From: an uncultured Faecalibacterium sp.
GTDB lineage: Bacteria > Bacillota > Clostridia > Oscillospirales > Ruminococcaceae
Assembly: GCA_934561115.1 (NCBI GenBank)
Contig: CAKTFS010000002.1
Coordinates: forward strand, 84,385 to 148,384
Direction: 5' to 3'
Length of the DNA: 64,000 nt
This document shows positions 35,648 to 44,228 of this stretch, piece after piece. Positions within the stretch are counted from its first letter, which is position 1, and the number at the start of each line of letters is the position of its first letter. Both the position numbers and the translations under genes were made by a program. Under the pieces are notes generated by a model, which was given only the letters and a program-made list of their open reading frames with translations, was not told the DNA's origin and ran no database searches.

Positions 35648-35745
35648 GAGGGAGAAAAAACGGCCTTTCGCCCCTGCGAAGGGGCGAAAAAGAGGGCGAA
35701 AACAGGGTGGTTTCTATATAAAGTGCTAAAGAATTGTCGAATTGC

Positions 35746-35774
35746 TTGTGAAAAATCACGATATGTGGTATTCT
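35746..35774 (+). promoter_or_regulatory. Promoter of the ricin-B protein
   Basis: TTGTGA (35746-35751), 17-bp spacer, TATTCT (35769-35774). Confidence 0.7.
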
Positions 35775-35830
35775 TTATAAGAAGGAATTGGAAAAATCTG
35801 TGCATTTTTATGATTGGGAGGGATTTGTAC

Positions 35831-36667
35831 ATGAAATCCGTAGCACAAACTGTGATCGAGGCCGACCGCTTTTATACCATTGCCGCCCACACCGGCAATG
35901 TCATTCAGGCAGTGGAGGGCAGCAAGGACGGCGGCACCGTCCGTCTGGGCAAGTATGACCACAAGCCCGAGCAGGAGTGGAGCTTTGTCCGCGAGGGCGA
36001 TGGCGTGTACCGCATCCGCAACCGCGCCTCCGGCAAGCTGCTGGATCTGACCATGACCGGCACCGCCAACGGCACCTGGCTGCATCTGTGGGAGGACGTG
36101 GGCGGTACGTCCCAGATGTGGAAGGTAGAGCACACCCCGGAGGGCACTGTGCGTCTGCGCTCCTCTTGGGCAGGCGGCAAGTGCGTGGACACCGTGGGCC
36201 TGGGTGCCGAGGTGGGCGCTGTGCTGCAGATCTGGCAGGAAGTGCCCGGCGGTGGCGACCAGCTGTGGGTCATCTCTGAGGTAAAGGACCGTGTAAAGCG
36301 TGCCGCCAAGGTTGAACAGGCAGCACCCGCTGCCGAGACTGTGGCCGCACCGGCCAAGGAAGCTGCTCCCGCCAAGAAGCCCGCCGCCCGCAAGCCCCGC
36401 ACCACCAAGAAGGCAGAGGAAAAGCCCGCTGCAAAGGCCGCAGAGCCGGTCAAGGCAGAAAAGCCCTCCGCGAAGAAGGCCGCTAAGGCAAAGGCAGAGC
36501 CTGCCGCAGAGGTGAAGGCTGCTCCTGCTGTGGAGACTAAGACTGAGACTGCCGCAAAGGCTGAACCGGCTGCCAAGGCTGCGCCCGCAGCGGAAACTAA
36601 GACTGCCCCCGCCGCCGCAAAGCCCAAGGCAAAGCGTGCACCCTGCAAAAAGACCGTAAAGAAGTAA
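35831..36667 (+). CDS. ricin B-lectin-like protein with histone H1-like Lys/Ala/Pro tail
   Basis: 278 residues, no signal peptide. Residues about 5-150 form a ricin-type beta-trefoil with QXW-like repeats (EQEWSFV, SQMWKV, DQLWVI) and NRASGKLLDL. Residues about 155-278 are almost only Lys, Ala, Pro, Glu and Thr (PAKKPAARKPRTTKKAEEKP), like bacterial histone H1-like proteins, with one Cys near the end. GGGAGGG precedes the ATG. The lack of an export signal and the basic tail suggest a cytoplasmic nucleic-acid-associated protein; this is inference. Confidence 0.8.
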   Translation: MKSVAQTVIEADRFYTIAAHTGNVIQAVEGSKDGGTVRLGKYDHKPEQEWSFVREGDGVYRIRNRASGKLLDLTMTGTANGTWLHLWEDVGGTSQMWKVEHTPEGTVRLRSSWAGGKCVDTVGLGAEVGAVLQIWQEVPGGGDQLWVISEVKDRVKRAAKVEQAAPAAETVAAPAKEAAPAKKPAARKPRTTKKAEEKPAAKAAEPVKAEKPSAKKAAKAKAEPAAEVKAAPAVETKTETAAKAEPAAKAAPAAETKTAPAAAKPKAKRAPCKKTVKK

Positions 36668-36682
36668 GAAATCATAAATAGC

Positions 36683-36720
36683 AAAAAAATCGGACAGACC
36701 GCAGTCTGTCCGATTTTTTG
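36683..36720. terminator. Terminator after the ricin-B gene
   Basis: AAAAAATCGGACAGA and TCTGTCCGATTTTTT with loop CCGCAG, the same loop hexamer as the dispersed hairpin elements. Confidence 0.9.
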
Positions 36721-36736
36721 CGTTTATATAAGCTTT

Positions 36737-37627
36737 TTATGCAGCAGGGGAGGCGGCATCATCGCTCTGGGCGGCGGTCTGCACGAACTGTACGATGCTC
36801 TCGATAGTCTTGCGCAGCTGCACAAGGCTTTCCACGTCAGAGTCCTGCATCCGGGAGGTGGGTGCGGTCACCACGGTCTGGGCGGCAGTTACCGTGCCGG
36901 TCAGCTCCGCATGGATGTGGTGGGCGGGCACATCCAGCAGGATATGTACCTTGGGGGACAGGGTCTTGAGCAGACCCTGCTTTTCGATGCCCAGGATCAG
37001 CTGCGGCGCATCCTCACCGGCGGCAAGGTTCGGCAGCTGGAGGTAAAAATAGCCTTCTTTCGCGTTGGCGGGCTGCACGGTTTTAAGCTGCTTGAGATCC
37101 AGCTGGAAGTCGTTCACCTGCTGCAAGCCGGTGGCGGCGGGGTCTACCCCCAGCAGGGTGGCCAGCTGATCTTGGGAGATGTAGCTGCCCAGCGACCAGC
37201 CCGGCAGCAGCAGGCTTGCCAGCGGATACTCGGCCACGACCGTGCTGCGCAGCTTGTTGTACAGCTGTCCGGCATCGTACAGGGTCTCTTCCTCGCTGAT
37301 GTACATCCGGGTCAGAGGGGCATCGTTGACAGTGCTGGTGCCTGTCGGGTACAGCGCCAATTGCAACGCCCGGGGGGTGTACTGGCCGGTCAGGCTGCCG
37401 GTGGTGCCGCCGAACTTGTCCAGCAGGGCGTAAAGGGCAGGGGGCTCGGCCTCGGTGGAGGTGATGGTGTAGTCCAGCGCAAAGCTGGCACCGCCTTGGA
37501 ATGCCTTGATCTTGCGGCTGACCAAGCTGTACAGCACCGCCGCAGCCACCGCACACACCAGAACCAGACACAGCAGAACGATCAGTGCCGCACGCAGGCC
37601 GGTGCGCTTTTTGTGGGAAGATGCCAT
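36737..37627 (-). CDS. membrane-anchored protein of unknown function
   Basis: 296 residues: basic start (SSHKKRTGLR), one transmembrane helix (about 12-35), and an extracytoplasmic part with no recognised domain (TSTEAEPPALYALLDKFGG...). The layout is that of a type II or signal-anchored surface protein. AAGGAGAGG precedes ATG 37627. Monocistronic; convergent with the ricin-B gene. Confidence 0.7.
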   Translation of the reverse strand: MASSHKKRTGLRAALIVLLCLVLVCAVAAAVLYSLVSRKIKAFQGGASFALDYTITSTEAEPPALYALLDKFGGTTGSLTGQYTPRALQLALYPTGTSTVNDAPLTRMYISEEETLYDAGQLYNKLRSTVVAEYPLASLLLPGWSLGSYISQDQLATLLGVDPAATGLQQVNDFQLDLKQLKTVQPANAKEGYFYLQLPNLAAGEDAPQLILGIEKQGLLKTLSPKVHILLDVPAHHIHAELTGTVTAAQTVVTAPTSRMQDSDVESLVQLRKTIESIVQFVQTAAQSDDAASPAA

Positions 37628-37710
37628 GGAAAAACCTCTCCTTCCGGTAAAACGTATTTGTTTCAGCATAACGGAACTGCCCGCAAATGTCAAGCGGCGC
37701 AAACTGCGGA

Positions 37711-37747
37711 CAAAACAAAAAACCTGAAACATTTCTGTTTCAGGTTT
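37711..37747 (-). terminator. tRNA-Ser terminator
   Basis: Minus-strand AAACCTGAAAC / GTTTCAGGTTT then TTTTGTTTTG, directly after the tRNA CCA end. Confidence 0.85.
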
Positions 37748-37748
37748 C

Positions 37749-37840
37749 TGGCGGAAAGATGGGGATTCGAACCCCAGAACGCTTTTGACACGTTACACGA
37801 TTTCCAGTCGTGCGCCTTAGACCAACTCAGCCATCTTTCC
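37749..37840 (-). tRNA. tRNA-Ser (anticodon GGA)
   Basis: Class II tRNA: acceptor GGAAAGA/TCTTTCC, anticodon arm CACGA-CTGGAAA-TCGTG, long variable arm, T-loop TTCGAAT, discriminator G, encoded CCA. Reads UCC and UCU. Confidence 0.96.
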
Positions 37841-37885
37841 ACATCTTTTGTTCTGCCTTTGGGCGGGTGCCCTTGGCGCTCCACT

Positions 37886-37914
37886 ATAATACCTGAAAGC
37901 AGGCTTTTTGTCAA
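37886..37914 (-). promoter_or_regulatory. tRNA-Ser promoter
   Basis: Minus-strand TTGACA (37909-37914), 17-bp spacer, TATTAT (37886-37891). Confidence 0.85.
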
Positions 37915-38005
37915 GGATTTTTTTGAAAAAAATCGGACTTTTTTGAAAATGACGAAAAAACGTGAAAAGACGTTCTAGCACATGGACGGAAAGCACAAAA
38001 AGCCC

Positions 38006-38034
38006 TTGACGTACCTTTAAAATAGGTCTATATT
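38006..38034 (+). promoter_or_regulatory. Promoter of the hydroxyacid oxidase gene
   Basis: TTGACG (38006-38011), 17-bp spacer, TATATT (38029-38034). Confidence 0.8.
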
Positions 38035-38100
38035 GAGGGCAAAGAGCGCTGTGGCGGGTCATTTTGTGCCGCAGTGGGTAGATATAAGGAGGATGCTTTT

Positions 38101-39120
38101 ATGACTTATCCTGAAGTGCTTGCCAATGCCCGTGCCTGCATTGGTCAATACTGCAAGGCCTGCCCGGTGTGCAACGGCGTGGCCTGCAAAAACCAGATCC
38201 CCGGCCCGGGTGCCAAGGGCGTGGGCGATACTGCTATCCGCAATTATAATAAGTGGGCCGATATCCGGGTGAACATGGATACCCTGTGCCCCGGCGGTAC
38301 ACCGGACACCACACTGGAACTGTTCGGCAAAAGCTTCCGCTACCCCTTCTTTGCCGGCCCCGTGGGCGCAGTGAACCTGCACTACTCCGATACCTATACC
38401 GATATGACCTATAACGATGTGCTGGTGCGCGCCTGTGCCGAAAACGGCATTGCGGCCTTTACCGGCGACGGCACCAACCCCACCGTGATGGAAATGGCTA
38501 CCCGCGCCATCGGCGCTGCGGGCGGCTGCGGCGTGCCCACCATCAAGCCGTGGAACATCGACACCATCCGGGAAAAGATGGCACAGGCCAAGGCCAGCGG
38601 CTGCTTTGCCGTGGCCATGGATGTGGATGCAGCGGGTCTGCCCTTCCTGAAGAACATGACCCCGCCCGCCGGCAGCAAGAGCGTGGAGGAGCTGGCCGAG
38701 ATCGTGCAGCTGGCAGAGCGTCCCTTCATCGTCAAGGGTGTGATGACCGTCAAGGGCGCACTGAAGGCAAAGCAGGCCGGTGCCGCTGCCATCGTGGTGT
38801 CCAACCACGGCGGCCGCGTGCTGGACCAGTGCCCCGCCACCGCCGAGGTGCTGCCGGAGATCGCCGCATCCCTCAAGGGCACCGGCGTGAAGGTGCTGGT
38901 GGACGGCGGCATCCGCACCGGCGTGGATGTGTTCAAGGCGCTGGCACTGGGCGCAGATGGCGTTTTGATCTGCCGCCCCTTCGTGACCGCTGTCTACGGC
39001 GGCGGCGCAGAGGGCGTGAAGTGCTACATCGATAAGCTGGCCGGGGAGCTGGCCGACACCATGCAGATGTGCGGTGCCCATACGCTGGCCGAGATCACCC
39101 CGGATATGGTGCGGGTCTGA
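38101..39120 (+). CDS. FMN-dependent alpha-hydroxyacid oxidizing protein
   Basis: 339 residues, TIM-barrel FMN family (lactate oxidase/glycolate oxidase). VSNHGGRVLD carries the catalytic His, and VDGGIRTGVDVFKALALGADGVLI is the phosphate-binding end. The N-terminus has four Cys (CIGQYCKACPVCNGVACK), seen in clostridial members and absent from classic oxidases; it may bind metal or an Fe-S cluster. AAGGAGG precedes the ATG. Together with the D-LDH gene it hints at lactate interconversion, but substrate is unproven. Confidence 0.85.
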   Translation: MTYPEVLANARACIGQYCKACPVCNGVACKNQIPGPGAKGVGDTAIRNYNKWADIRVNMDTLCPGGTPDTTLELFGKSFRYPFFAGPVGAVNLHYSDTYTDMTYNDVLVRACAENGIAAFTGDGTNPTVMEMATRAIGAAGGCGVPTIKPWNIDTIREKMAQAKASGCFAVAMDVDAAGLPFLKNMTPPAGSKSVEELAEIVQLAERPFIVKGVMTVKGALKAKQAGAAAIVVSNHGGRVLDQCPATAEVLPEIAASLKGTGVKVLVDGGIRTGVDVFKALALGADGVLICRPFVTAVYGGGAEGVKCYIDKLAGELADTMQMCGAHTLAEITPDMVRV

Positions 39121-39134
39121 GCTTTTTGCGGAGA

Positions 39135-39285
39135 AAACGATTTTAAATGGCCTCCGCTTTGCTCTGGCCATATTCAGCGGAAAAAAGCTTATTTATAGAA
39201 CAATGCCGGGCAGACTGCGGTCTGCCCGGCATTGTATTTTCACGAGAGGGGTCGTAGTGGAGAGCGGCAGCTGCTGGAAATCGTC
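39135..39285. repeat. Dispersed intergenic element, copy E
   Basis: End module ACGATTTTAAATGGCCTCCGC...GCTCTGGCCATATTCAGCGG, in two parts (39137-39180); hairpin 39201-39234 with a 14-bp perfect stem and loop CTGCGG; then ATTTTCACGAGAGGGGTCGTAGTGG and a closing GGAAATCGTC at 39276-39285. Confidence 0.8.
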
Positions 39286-40236
39286 TTACTTCAAAGTGCC
39301 GTCCAGCACCTGCTGGTAATACCACGGTTTCGGGGCGTGGAAGGTCTTGCCGCTGAGGAAGGCAAAGTCCGGCTGGGTGAAGCGGGGCATGGTCAGCTCC
39401 CATGCGCACAGTGCCTGATACTTCAGCTTCAGCTCCCGGTTGGCGCTGTTGTTGCCGTACTTGCTGTCGCCAAGGATGGGGCAGCCGATGCTGGCCATGT
39501 GGGCGCGGATCTGGTGAGTGCGGCCGGTGATCAGCTGCACCTTCAGCAGGGCAAGACGGCCGGAGACGGCGATGGTCTCGTACCGGGTCTCCACCTCCTT
39601 GGCGCCGGGCTGCTTGTCCTCCACGATCTTCACGATGCCGCGGTCGGCGTCCTTCAGCAGGTAGCCGCCCAGGGTGCCGTCCGGCGGCACAGGGCGGCCA
39701 AAGGTGACGCAGAGGTAGGTCTTTTGCACCTCGCGGTTCTTGATGGCAGAAAGGAACAGCTCCTCGGCCTCCGGGGTCTTGGCAATGATCACAAGGCCGC
39801 TGGTGCCGGTGTCCAGCCGATGGCACAGGGCGGGGGTGTACAGGTCGTTCTCCTTGTACTCGCCCTGCTTGTTCAGGTACAGCAGCGCGCGGTTCAGCAG
39901 AGTGTCGTCCTCCGGGCCGTCCACCGCAACACCGGCGGGCTTATTCACGATCAGGATCTGCGGGCAGTCGTACACCACCTGTGCCGGGGTGCGGGCGTTC
40001 TTCCACGCGGGGCCTTCCACCCGGCGGTCGGCGTCCAGCACGTCGTCCAGAATGAACAGCTTGATCTCATCGCCCGCCATCACGCGGGTGGAAAGCGGCT
40101 GCTTTTTGCCGTTCAGCTTGATCTTGTTTTCCCGCAGCGCCTTATTCAGGCGTCCGGGGGTCAGGGCGGGGTACTGCTGGGTCAGATAATTGTCCAGCCG
40201 GGTAGGGGCAAGACACTTTACTTTTAAAATTTTCAC
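39286..40236 (-). CDS. RluA-family 23S rRNA pseudouridine synthase with S4 domain
   Basis: 316 residues: S4-like RNA-binding start (TRLDNYLTQQYPALTPGRLNKALRENKIKLNG) and the catalytic HRLDTGTSG with the essential Asp. RluC/RluD-type; target uridines not deducible. The start is GTG 40236, 6 bp after GAGAGGAA. Transcribed alone. Confidence 0.92.
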   Translation of the reverse strand: MKILKVKCLAPTRLDNYLTQQYPALTPGRLNKALRENKIKLNGKKQPLSTRVMAGDEIKLFILDDVLDADRRVEGPAWKNARTPAQVVYDCPQILIVNKPAGVAVDGPEDDTLLNRALLYLNKQGEYKENDLYTPALCHRLDTGTSGLVIIAKTPEAEELFLSAIKNREVQKTYLCVTFGRPVPPDGTLGGYLLKDADRGIVKIVEDKQPGAKEVETRYETIAVSGRLALLKVQLITGRTHQIRAHMASIGCPILGDSKYGNNSANRELKLKYQALCAWELTMPRFTQPDFAFLSGKTFHAPKPWYYQQVLDGTLK

Positions 40237-40295
40237 GGGAAATTCCTCTCTATCTTAAAATCAGTCGCAATAGAATGGGTCTTTGATTCGTTTTT

Positions 40296-40324
40296 ATTGT
40301 AGCGGAATAAATCTACCGCGTCAA
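40296..40324 (-). promoter_or_regulatory. RluA-family gene promoter
   Basis: Minus-strand TTGACG (40319-40324), 17-bp spacer, TACAAT (40296-40301). Confidence 0.75.
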
Positions 40325-40340
40325 GAAAGAAGGTATTTTT

Positions 40341-41057
40341 ATGAACCTGAAATATAAGATTCTGGCTGTTCTGGCTGCGGGCATCGCATTGGCGGCCTGC
40401 GGCAGCTCCGGTGCCCCCTCCAGCACCCCTGCATCCAGTGCGGTACCTGCCTCGTCCCATGTGGCAGAAGAAGGTGTTACGGAACCGGTCAATCTGCTGA
40501 CCTGGACACTGGACGATTTGGACGACCCGGATACGGTAACGTTTATCTCGGCATCCATCACCTCCGGTGTGCAGGACGGCAAATTGACTGCAAAGGTGTT
40601 CAGTTACGACCGTTATAAAAAAGAAGATGTTGAAAACCTTGCCGTTGGCGACAAAATCACCTTCCACGAAGAGGGCGCGGCATGGAATCAGGTCGTGAAC
40701 GCTGAGGTGACAAGCGTTGAACGGAATGACCAGTACCATCTTGTAAGCATCAACGGCGGTATGGAGCAGCCCGGCGGGCTGGACTTGAAGCTGGAGGATG
40801 ACGACACCTACCGGACGATGACCTTTGACGATTACCCACTCTATTACGAGATGGGAGAAAAGACGATGCCGCTGGCAGAGAATGCAGTGCTGAAGGACGG
40901 CTCTGCCGACCCGCAGGCCGAAGCCGTGGAGACTACGGGCGCGGATGCAGTGGCAGCAGCAATCAATGCGGACCCCGACAACTGGACTACCTATAATACC
41001 ACGCTGGTGGTGCAGGGCGGCAAGGTGCTGGAGGTGCGCCGCATCTGGGTACCGTAA
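40341..41057 (+). CDS. lipoprotein of unknown function
   Basis: 238 residues. Signal peptide with lipobox ALAACGSSG, a Ser/Ala/Pro linker to about residue 45, then an acidic domain. The middle (LTAKVFSYDRYKKEDVENLAVGDKITFHEEG) looks like a small beta-barrel; no family recognised. AAGAAGG lies before the ATG. Between its stop and the alaS promoter there are only 16 bp. Confidence 0.72.
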   Translation: MNLKYKILAVLAAGIALAACGSSGAPSSTPASSAVPASSHVAEEGVTEPVNLLTWTLDDLDDPDTVTFISASITSGVQDGKLTAKVFSYDRYKKEDVENLAVGDKITFHEEGAAWNQVVNAEVTSVERNDQYHLVSINGGMEQPGGLDLKLEDDDTYRTMTFDDYPLYYEMGEKTMPLAENAVLKDGSADPQAEAVETTGADAVAAAINADPDNWTTYNTTLVVQGGKVLEVRRIWVP

Positions 41058-41073
41058 ATTTTGCTCAAAACCG

Positions 41074-41101
41074 TTGACAAACGCTTTGCGTATGCTATAA
41101 T
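41074..41101 (+). promoter_or_regulatory. alaS promoter
   Basis: TTGACA (41074-41079), 16-bp spacer, TATAAT (41096-41101). Confidence 0.85.
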
Positions 41102-41107
41102 TTAGCT

Positions 41108-41402
41108 GTACGCAAAGGGACATTATGCCTGCTTTGCGGAATGTAAAATTATGACAGATGGCAATGATGGGGTCAGAAATGCACACACCACCGTCCAGAG
41201 AGAGCGCCCACGGCTGTAAGGTGCTCCGGTCGGGATCATTTCGCGCCACCCCGGAGCTTCCGGTGAATGTAAACCGGACGCTGCGCAGCGTTAATGCGCC
41301 GAAAGCGGCAGGGGACACGTTATCCTTTGCAATTTGGGTGGTACCACGGAGTTTGATGCACAAGCAGCCTTCGTCCCTTTTGGGATGAGGGCTGTTTTTT
41401 GT
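41108..41402 (+). ncRNA. T-box leader of alaS (specifier GCC)
   Basis: The conserved T-box TGGGTGGTACCACGG lies at 41334-41348. The stem I distal part AGAGAGAGCGCCC...GGTGCTCC and a base stem GGGGT (41171)/ACCCC are visible. The triplet just 5-prime of ACCCC is GCC, an alanine codon, so uncharged tRNA-Ala should favour antitermination. The terminator is at 41364-41402. Confidence 0.93.
41364..41402 (+). terminator. T-box terminator
   Basis: CAGCCTTCGTCCC, loop TTTT, GGGATGAGGGCTG, then a T-run; the 5-prime arm competes with the T-box antiterminator. Confidence 0.9.
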
Positions 41403-41487
41403 TTTTTTTTCACCGTGCCGCCCCTCTGCCATAACAGCATAAAAAACGGCGCATAAGCGCCAACGACAATTGAGGAGAGAAAGATCT

Positions 41488-44148
41488 ATGCAATGGACCG
41501 GTTTGAACGAACTGCGCGAAAAGTACCTGAGCTTCTTTGAAAGCAAGGGTCATCTGCGTCTGGACAGCTTCCCCCTTGTTCCCAAGAACGACCCCAGCCT
41601 GCTGCTGATCAACAGCGGCATGGCACCCATGAAAAAGTGGTTCCTGGCACAGGAAGAGCCGCCCCGCCACCGCGTGACCACCTGCCAGAAGTGCATCCGC
41701 ACCCCGGATATCGAGCGCGTGGGCATCACTGCCCGCCACGGTACCTTCTTTGAGATGCTGGGCAACTTCTCCTTCCAGGATTACTTCAAGGACGAGGTCA
41801 TCCCCTGGGCTTGGGAGTTTTTGACCAGCGATGAGTGGATGGCCATCCCCAAGGACCGCCTGCACATCTCTGTGTACGAGGAGGACGACGAGGCCTACGA
41901 TATCTGGACCAAGAAGGTCGGCATTGCCCCGGACCACATGGTGCGTCTGGGCAAGGAGGACAACTTCTGGGAGCACGGCTCCGGCCCGTGCGGCCCCTGC
42001 TCCGAGATCTACTTTGACCGCGGCCCCGAGTATGGCTGCGGCAAGCCGACCTGCGGCGTGGGCTGCGACTGCGACCGCTATATGGAGATCTGGAACCTCG
42101 TGTTCAGCCAGTTCGACGCCGACGGCAAGGGTCACTACGAGCGTCTGGCACGCCCCAACATTGATACCGGCATGGGCTTGGAGCGTCTGGCCTGCGTGAT
42201 GCAGAACGTGGGCAACCTGTTCGAGGTGGATACCGTGCAGAGCGTGCTGCACCATGTGGAGCACATTGCAGGCAAGACCTACAAGCAGGACCCCAAGACC
42301 GATATCTCCATCCGCGTCATCACCGACCATATCCGCAGCTGCACCTTTATGGTGTCTGACGGCATCCTGCCCTCCAACGAGGGCCGCGGCTATGTGCTGC
42401 GCCGTCTGCTGCGCCGCGCCGCCCGCCACGGCCGGATGCTGGGCATCGATCACCCCTTCCTGGTGGATCTGGTGGAGACCGTCATCCAGTCCAGTGAGTC
42501 CGCTTACCCCGAGCTGCGCGAGCATGACGCCTATATCAAGAAGGTCATCGGCACCGAGGAGGCAAACTTTGCCCGCACCATCGATGCCGGTATGAACATC
42601 CTGAACACCATGATCGACCGTCTGGAGAAGGCACACCAGAAGCTGCTGAGCGGCATGGACGCCTTCAAGCTGAACGATACCTTTGGCTTCCCGCTGGATC
42701 TGACCAAGGAGATCGCCGCCGAGCAGGGTCTGGAGATCGACGAGGACGGCTTCCACGCAGAGATGAAGAAGCAGAAGGAGCGTGCCCGCGCCGAGCGTCT
42801 GAAGAAGAACATCTCCGGCTGGAGCGAGGATCTGTTCGGCGCACTGGAAGCCGAGCCCACCGTCTTTACCGGCTACGACACCCTGACCGACAAGGGCACC
42901 GTTGTGGCGCTGAGCGATGAAGAGACCCTGACCGATGCCATTGCCACCGACGAGGAGGCAAAGGACGGCGTGCTGGTGGTGCTGGATAAGACCCCCTTCT
43001 ACGCTGAGATGGGCGGTCAGGCTGCTGACCACGGCGTGCTGAACGGTGCCGAGTGCAGCCTGCGCGTGCTGGACGTGAAAAAGACCCCCAAGGGCTACTA
43101 CGTCCACACCTGCGTGCTGGAAAGCGGCATTGTGAAGGTTGGCGATGTGCTGACCGCACAGGTGGACAAGGACTACCGCATGGCCATTGCCCGCAACCAC
43201 ACCGCTACCCACCTGCTGCAGGCTGCCCTGCGTGAGGTGCTGGGCGACCATGTGCATCAGGCAGGTTCCTATCAGGATGCCTCCATCACCCACTTCGACT
43301 TTACCCACTTCAGCGCTGTGACCGCCGAGGAGCTGGCACGGGTGCAGAAGATCGTCAACGATAAGATCTTTGATTCCATGAACGTCACCGTGCAGGAGAT
43401 GCCGGTGGAGGAAGCCAAGAAACTGGGCGCAATGGCTCTGTTTGGCGAAAAGTACGGCAAGGTGGTCCGCGTGGTGGATATCGAGGGCTGGTCTACCGAG
43501 TTCTGCGGCGGCACCCATGTCAAGAACACTGCCCAGATCGGCGGCTTCAAGATCGTCAGCGAGTCCTCTGTGGCTGCCGGCATCCGCCGCATCGAGGCTG
43601 TCACCGGCCGCAACCTGCTGATCCGTGCAAACCTGCAGGAAGCTATGCTGCATGAGGTGGCAAACACCCTCAAGGCCAACAACGTGGCTGCTCTGCCCGC
43701 CCGCGCCGAGGCTGTGATGGCTGAGAACAAGGCCATGAGCCGCGAGCTGGAGGAGATGAAGGCAAAGATCGCTGCCTCCAAGGTGGACAGCCTGTTCGAC
43801 AATGCCGAGGAAGCAGACGGCGTGAAGATCGCCTCCGCATACTTTACCGGTACCACCGGCGACACCCTGCGCGGCATGTGCGACAGCATCCGCGACAAGG
43901 CTGTGAACCCCGTGGTGGCTGTTCTGGTGGGCAAGGCCGAGGATAAGATCACCATGGCTGTTACCGTGAATAAGCTGGCACAGGAAAAGGGGCTCAAGGC
44001 CGGTGTGCTGGTCAAGGAGCTGTCCGCTATCGCAGGCGGCAAGGGCGGCGGCAAGCCGGACTTTGCCATGGCCGGTCTGAAGGACGAGACCAAGATCGAC
44101 GAAGCACTGGCTGCTGTGAGCGCCATCGTCAAGAAGACTCTGGGCTAA
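41488..44148 (+). CDS. alaS: alanine--tRNA ligase
   Basis: 886 residues. Class II catalytic core (GMAPMKKWF, TCQKCIRTPDIERVG, HGTFFEMLGNFSFQDYF), editing domain with HTATHLL and CGGTHVKNTAQIG (zinc ligands), and C-terminal DHHA1 domain ending GGKGGGKPDFAMAG. ATG 41488 follows GAGGAGAG. Controlled by the T-box leader directly upstream. Confidence 0.98.
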   Translation: MQWTGLNELREKYLSFFESKGHLRLDSFPLVPKNDPSLLLINSGMAPMKKWFLAQEEPPRHRVTTCQKCIRTPDIERVGITARHGTFFEMLGNFSFQDYFKDEVIPWAWEFLTSDEWMAIPKDRLHISVYEEDDEAYDIWTKKVGIAPDHMVRLGKEDNFWEHGSGPCGPCSEIYFDRGPEYGCGKPTCGVGCDCDRYMEIWNLVFSQFDADGKGHYERLARPNIDTGMGLERLACVMQNVGNLFEVDTVQSVLHHVEHIAGKTYKQDPKTDISIRVITDHIRSCTFMVSDGILPSNEGRGYVLRRLLRRAARHGRMLGIDHPFLVDLVETVIQSSESAYPELREHDAYIKKVIGTEEANFARTIDAGMNILNTMIDRLEKAHQKLLSGMDAFKLNDTFGFPLDLTKEIAAEQGLEIDEDGFHAEMKKQKERARAERLKKNISGWSEDLFGALEAEPTVFTGYDTLTDKGTVVALSDEETLTDAIATDEEAKDGVLVVLDKTPFYAEMGGQAADHGVLNGAECSLRVLDVKKTPKGYYVHTCVLESGIVKVGDVLTAQVDKDYRMAIARNHTATHLLQAALREVLGDHVHQAGSYQDASITHFDFTHFSAVTAEELARVQKIVNDKIFDSMNVTVQEMPVEEAKKLGAMALFGEKYGKVVRVVDIEGWSTEFCGGTHVKNTAQIGGFKIVSESSVAAGIRRIEAVTGRNLLIRANLQEAMLHEVANTLKANNVAALPARAEAVMAENKAMSRELEEMKAKIAASKVDSLFDNAEEADGVKIASAYFTGTTGDTLRGMCDSIRDKAVNPVVAVLVGKAEDKITMAVTVNKLAQEKGLKAGVLVKELSAIAGGKGGGKPDFAMAGLKDETKIDEALAAVSAIVKKTLG

Positions 44149-44159
44149 AAAGATCCATG

Positions 44160-44206
44160 TCCCCCGCCCGGTGCCGGATGCGCGCCGGGGCGGCGGGCTT
44201 TTGTAG
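44160..44206 (+). terminator. alaS terminator
   Basis: GC-rich stem CCCGCCCGGTGC with GCGCCGGGGCGGCGGG and TTTTG, between alaS and hit. Confidence 0.7.
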
Positions 44207-44228
44207 AAGCAGGAAGGAGTGTTCCCCC

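Noticed and set aside
35668-35700. Hairpin GCCCCTGCGAAGGGGC as a member of the variable-stem element family
   Set aside because: Its loop differs from CTGCGG/CCGCAG and the flank modules are absent.
41161-41388. Open frame across the alaS leader as a small gene
   Set aside because: It lies wholly within the T-box RNA and has no ribosome-binding site.
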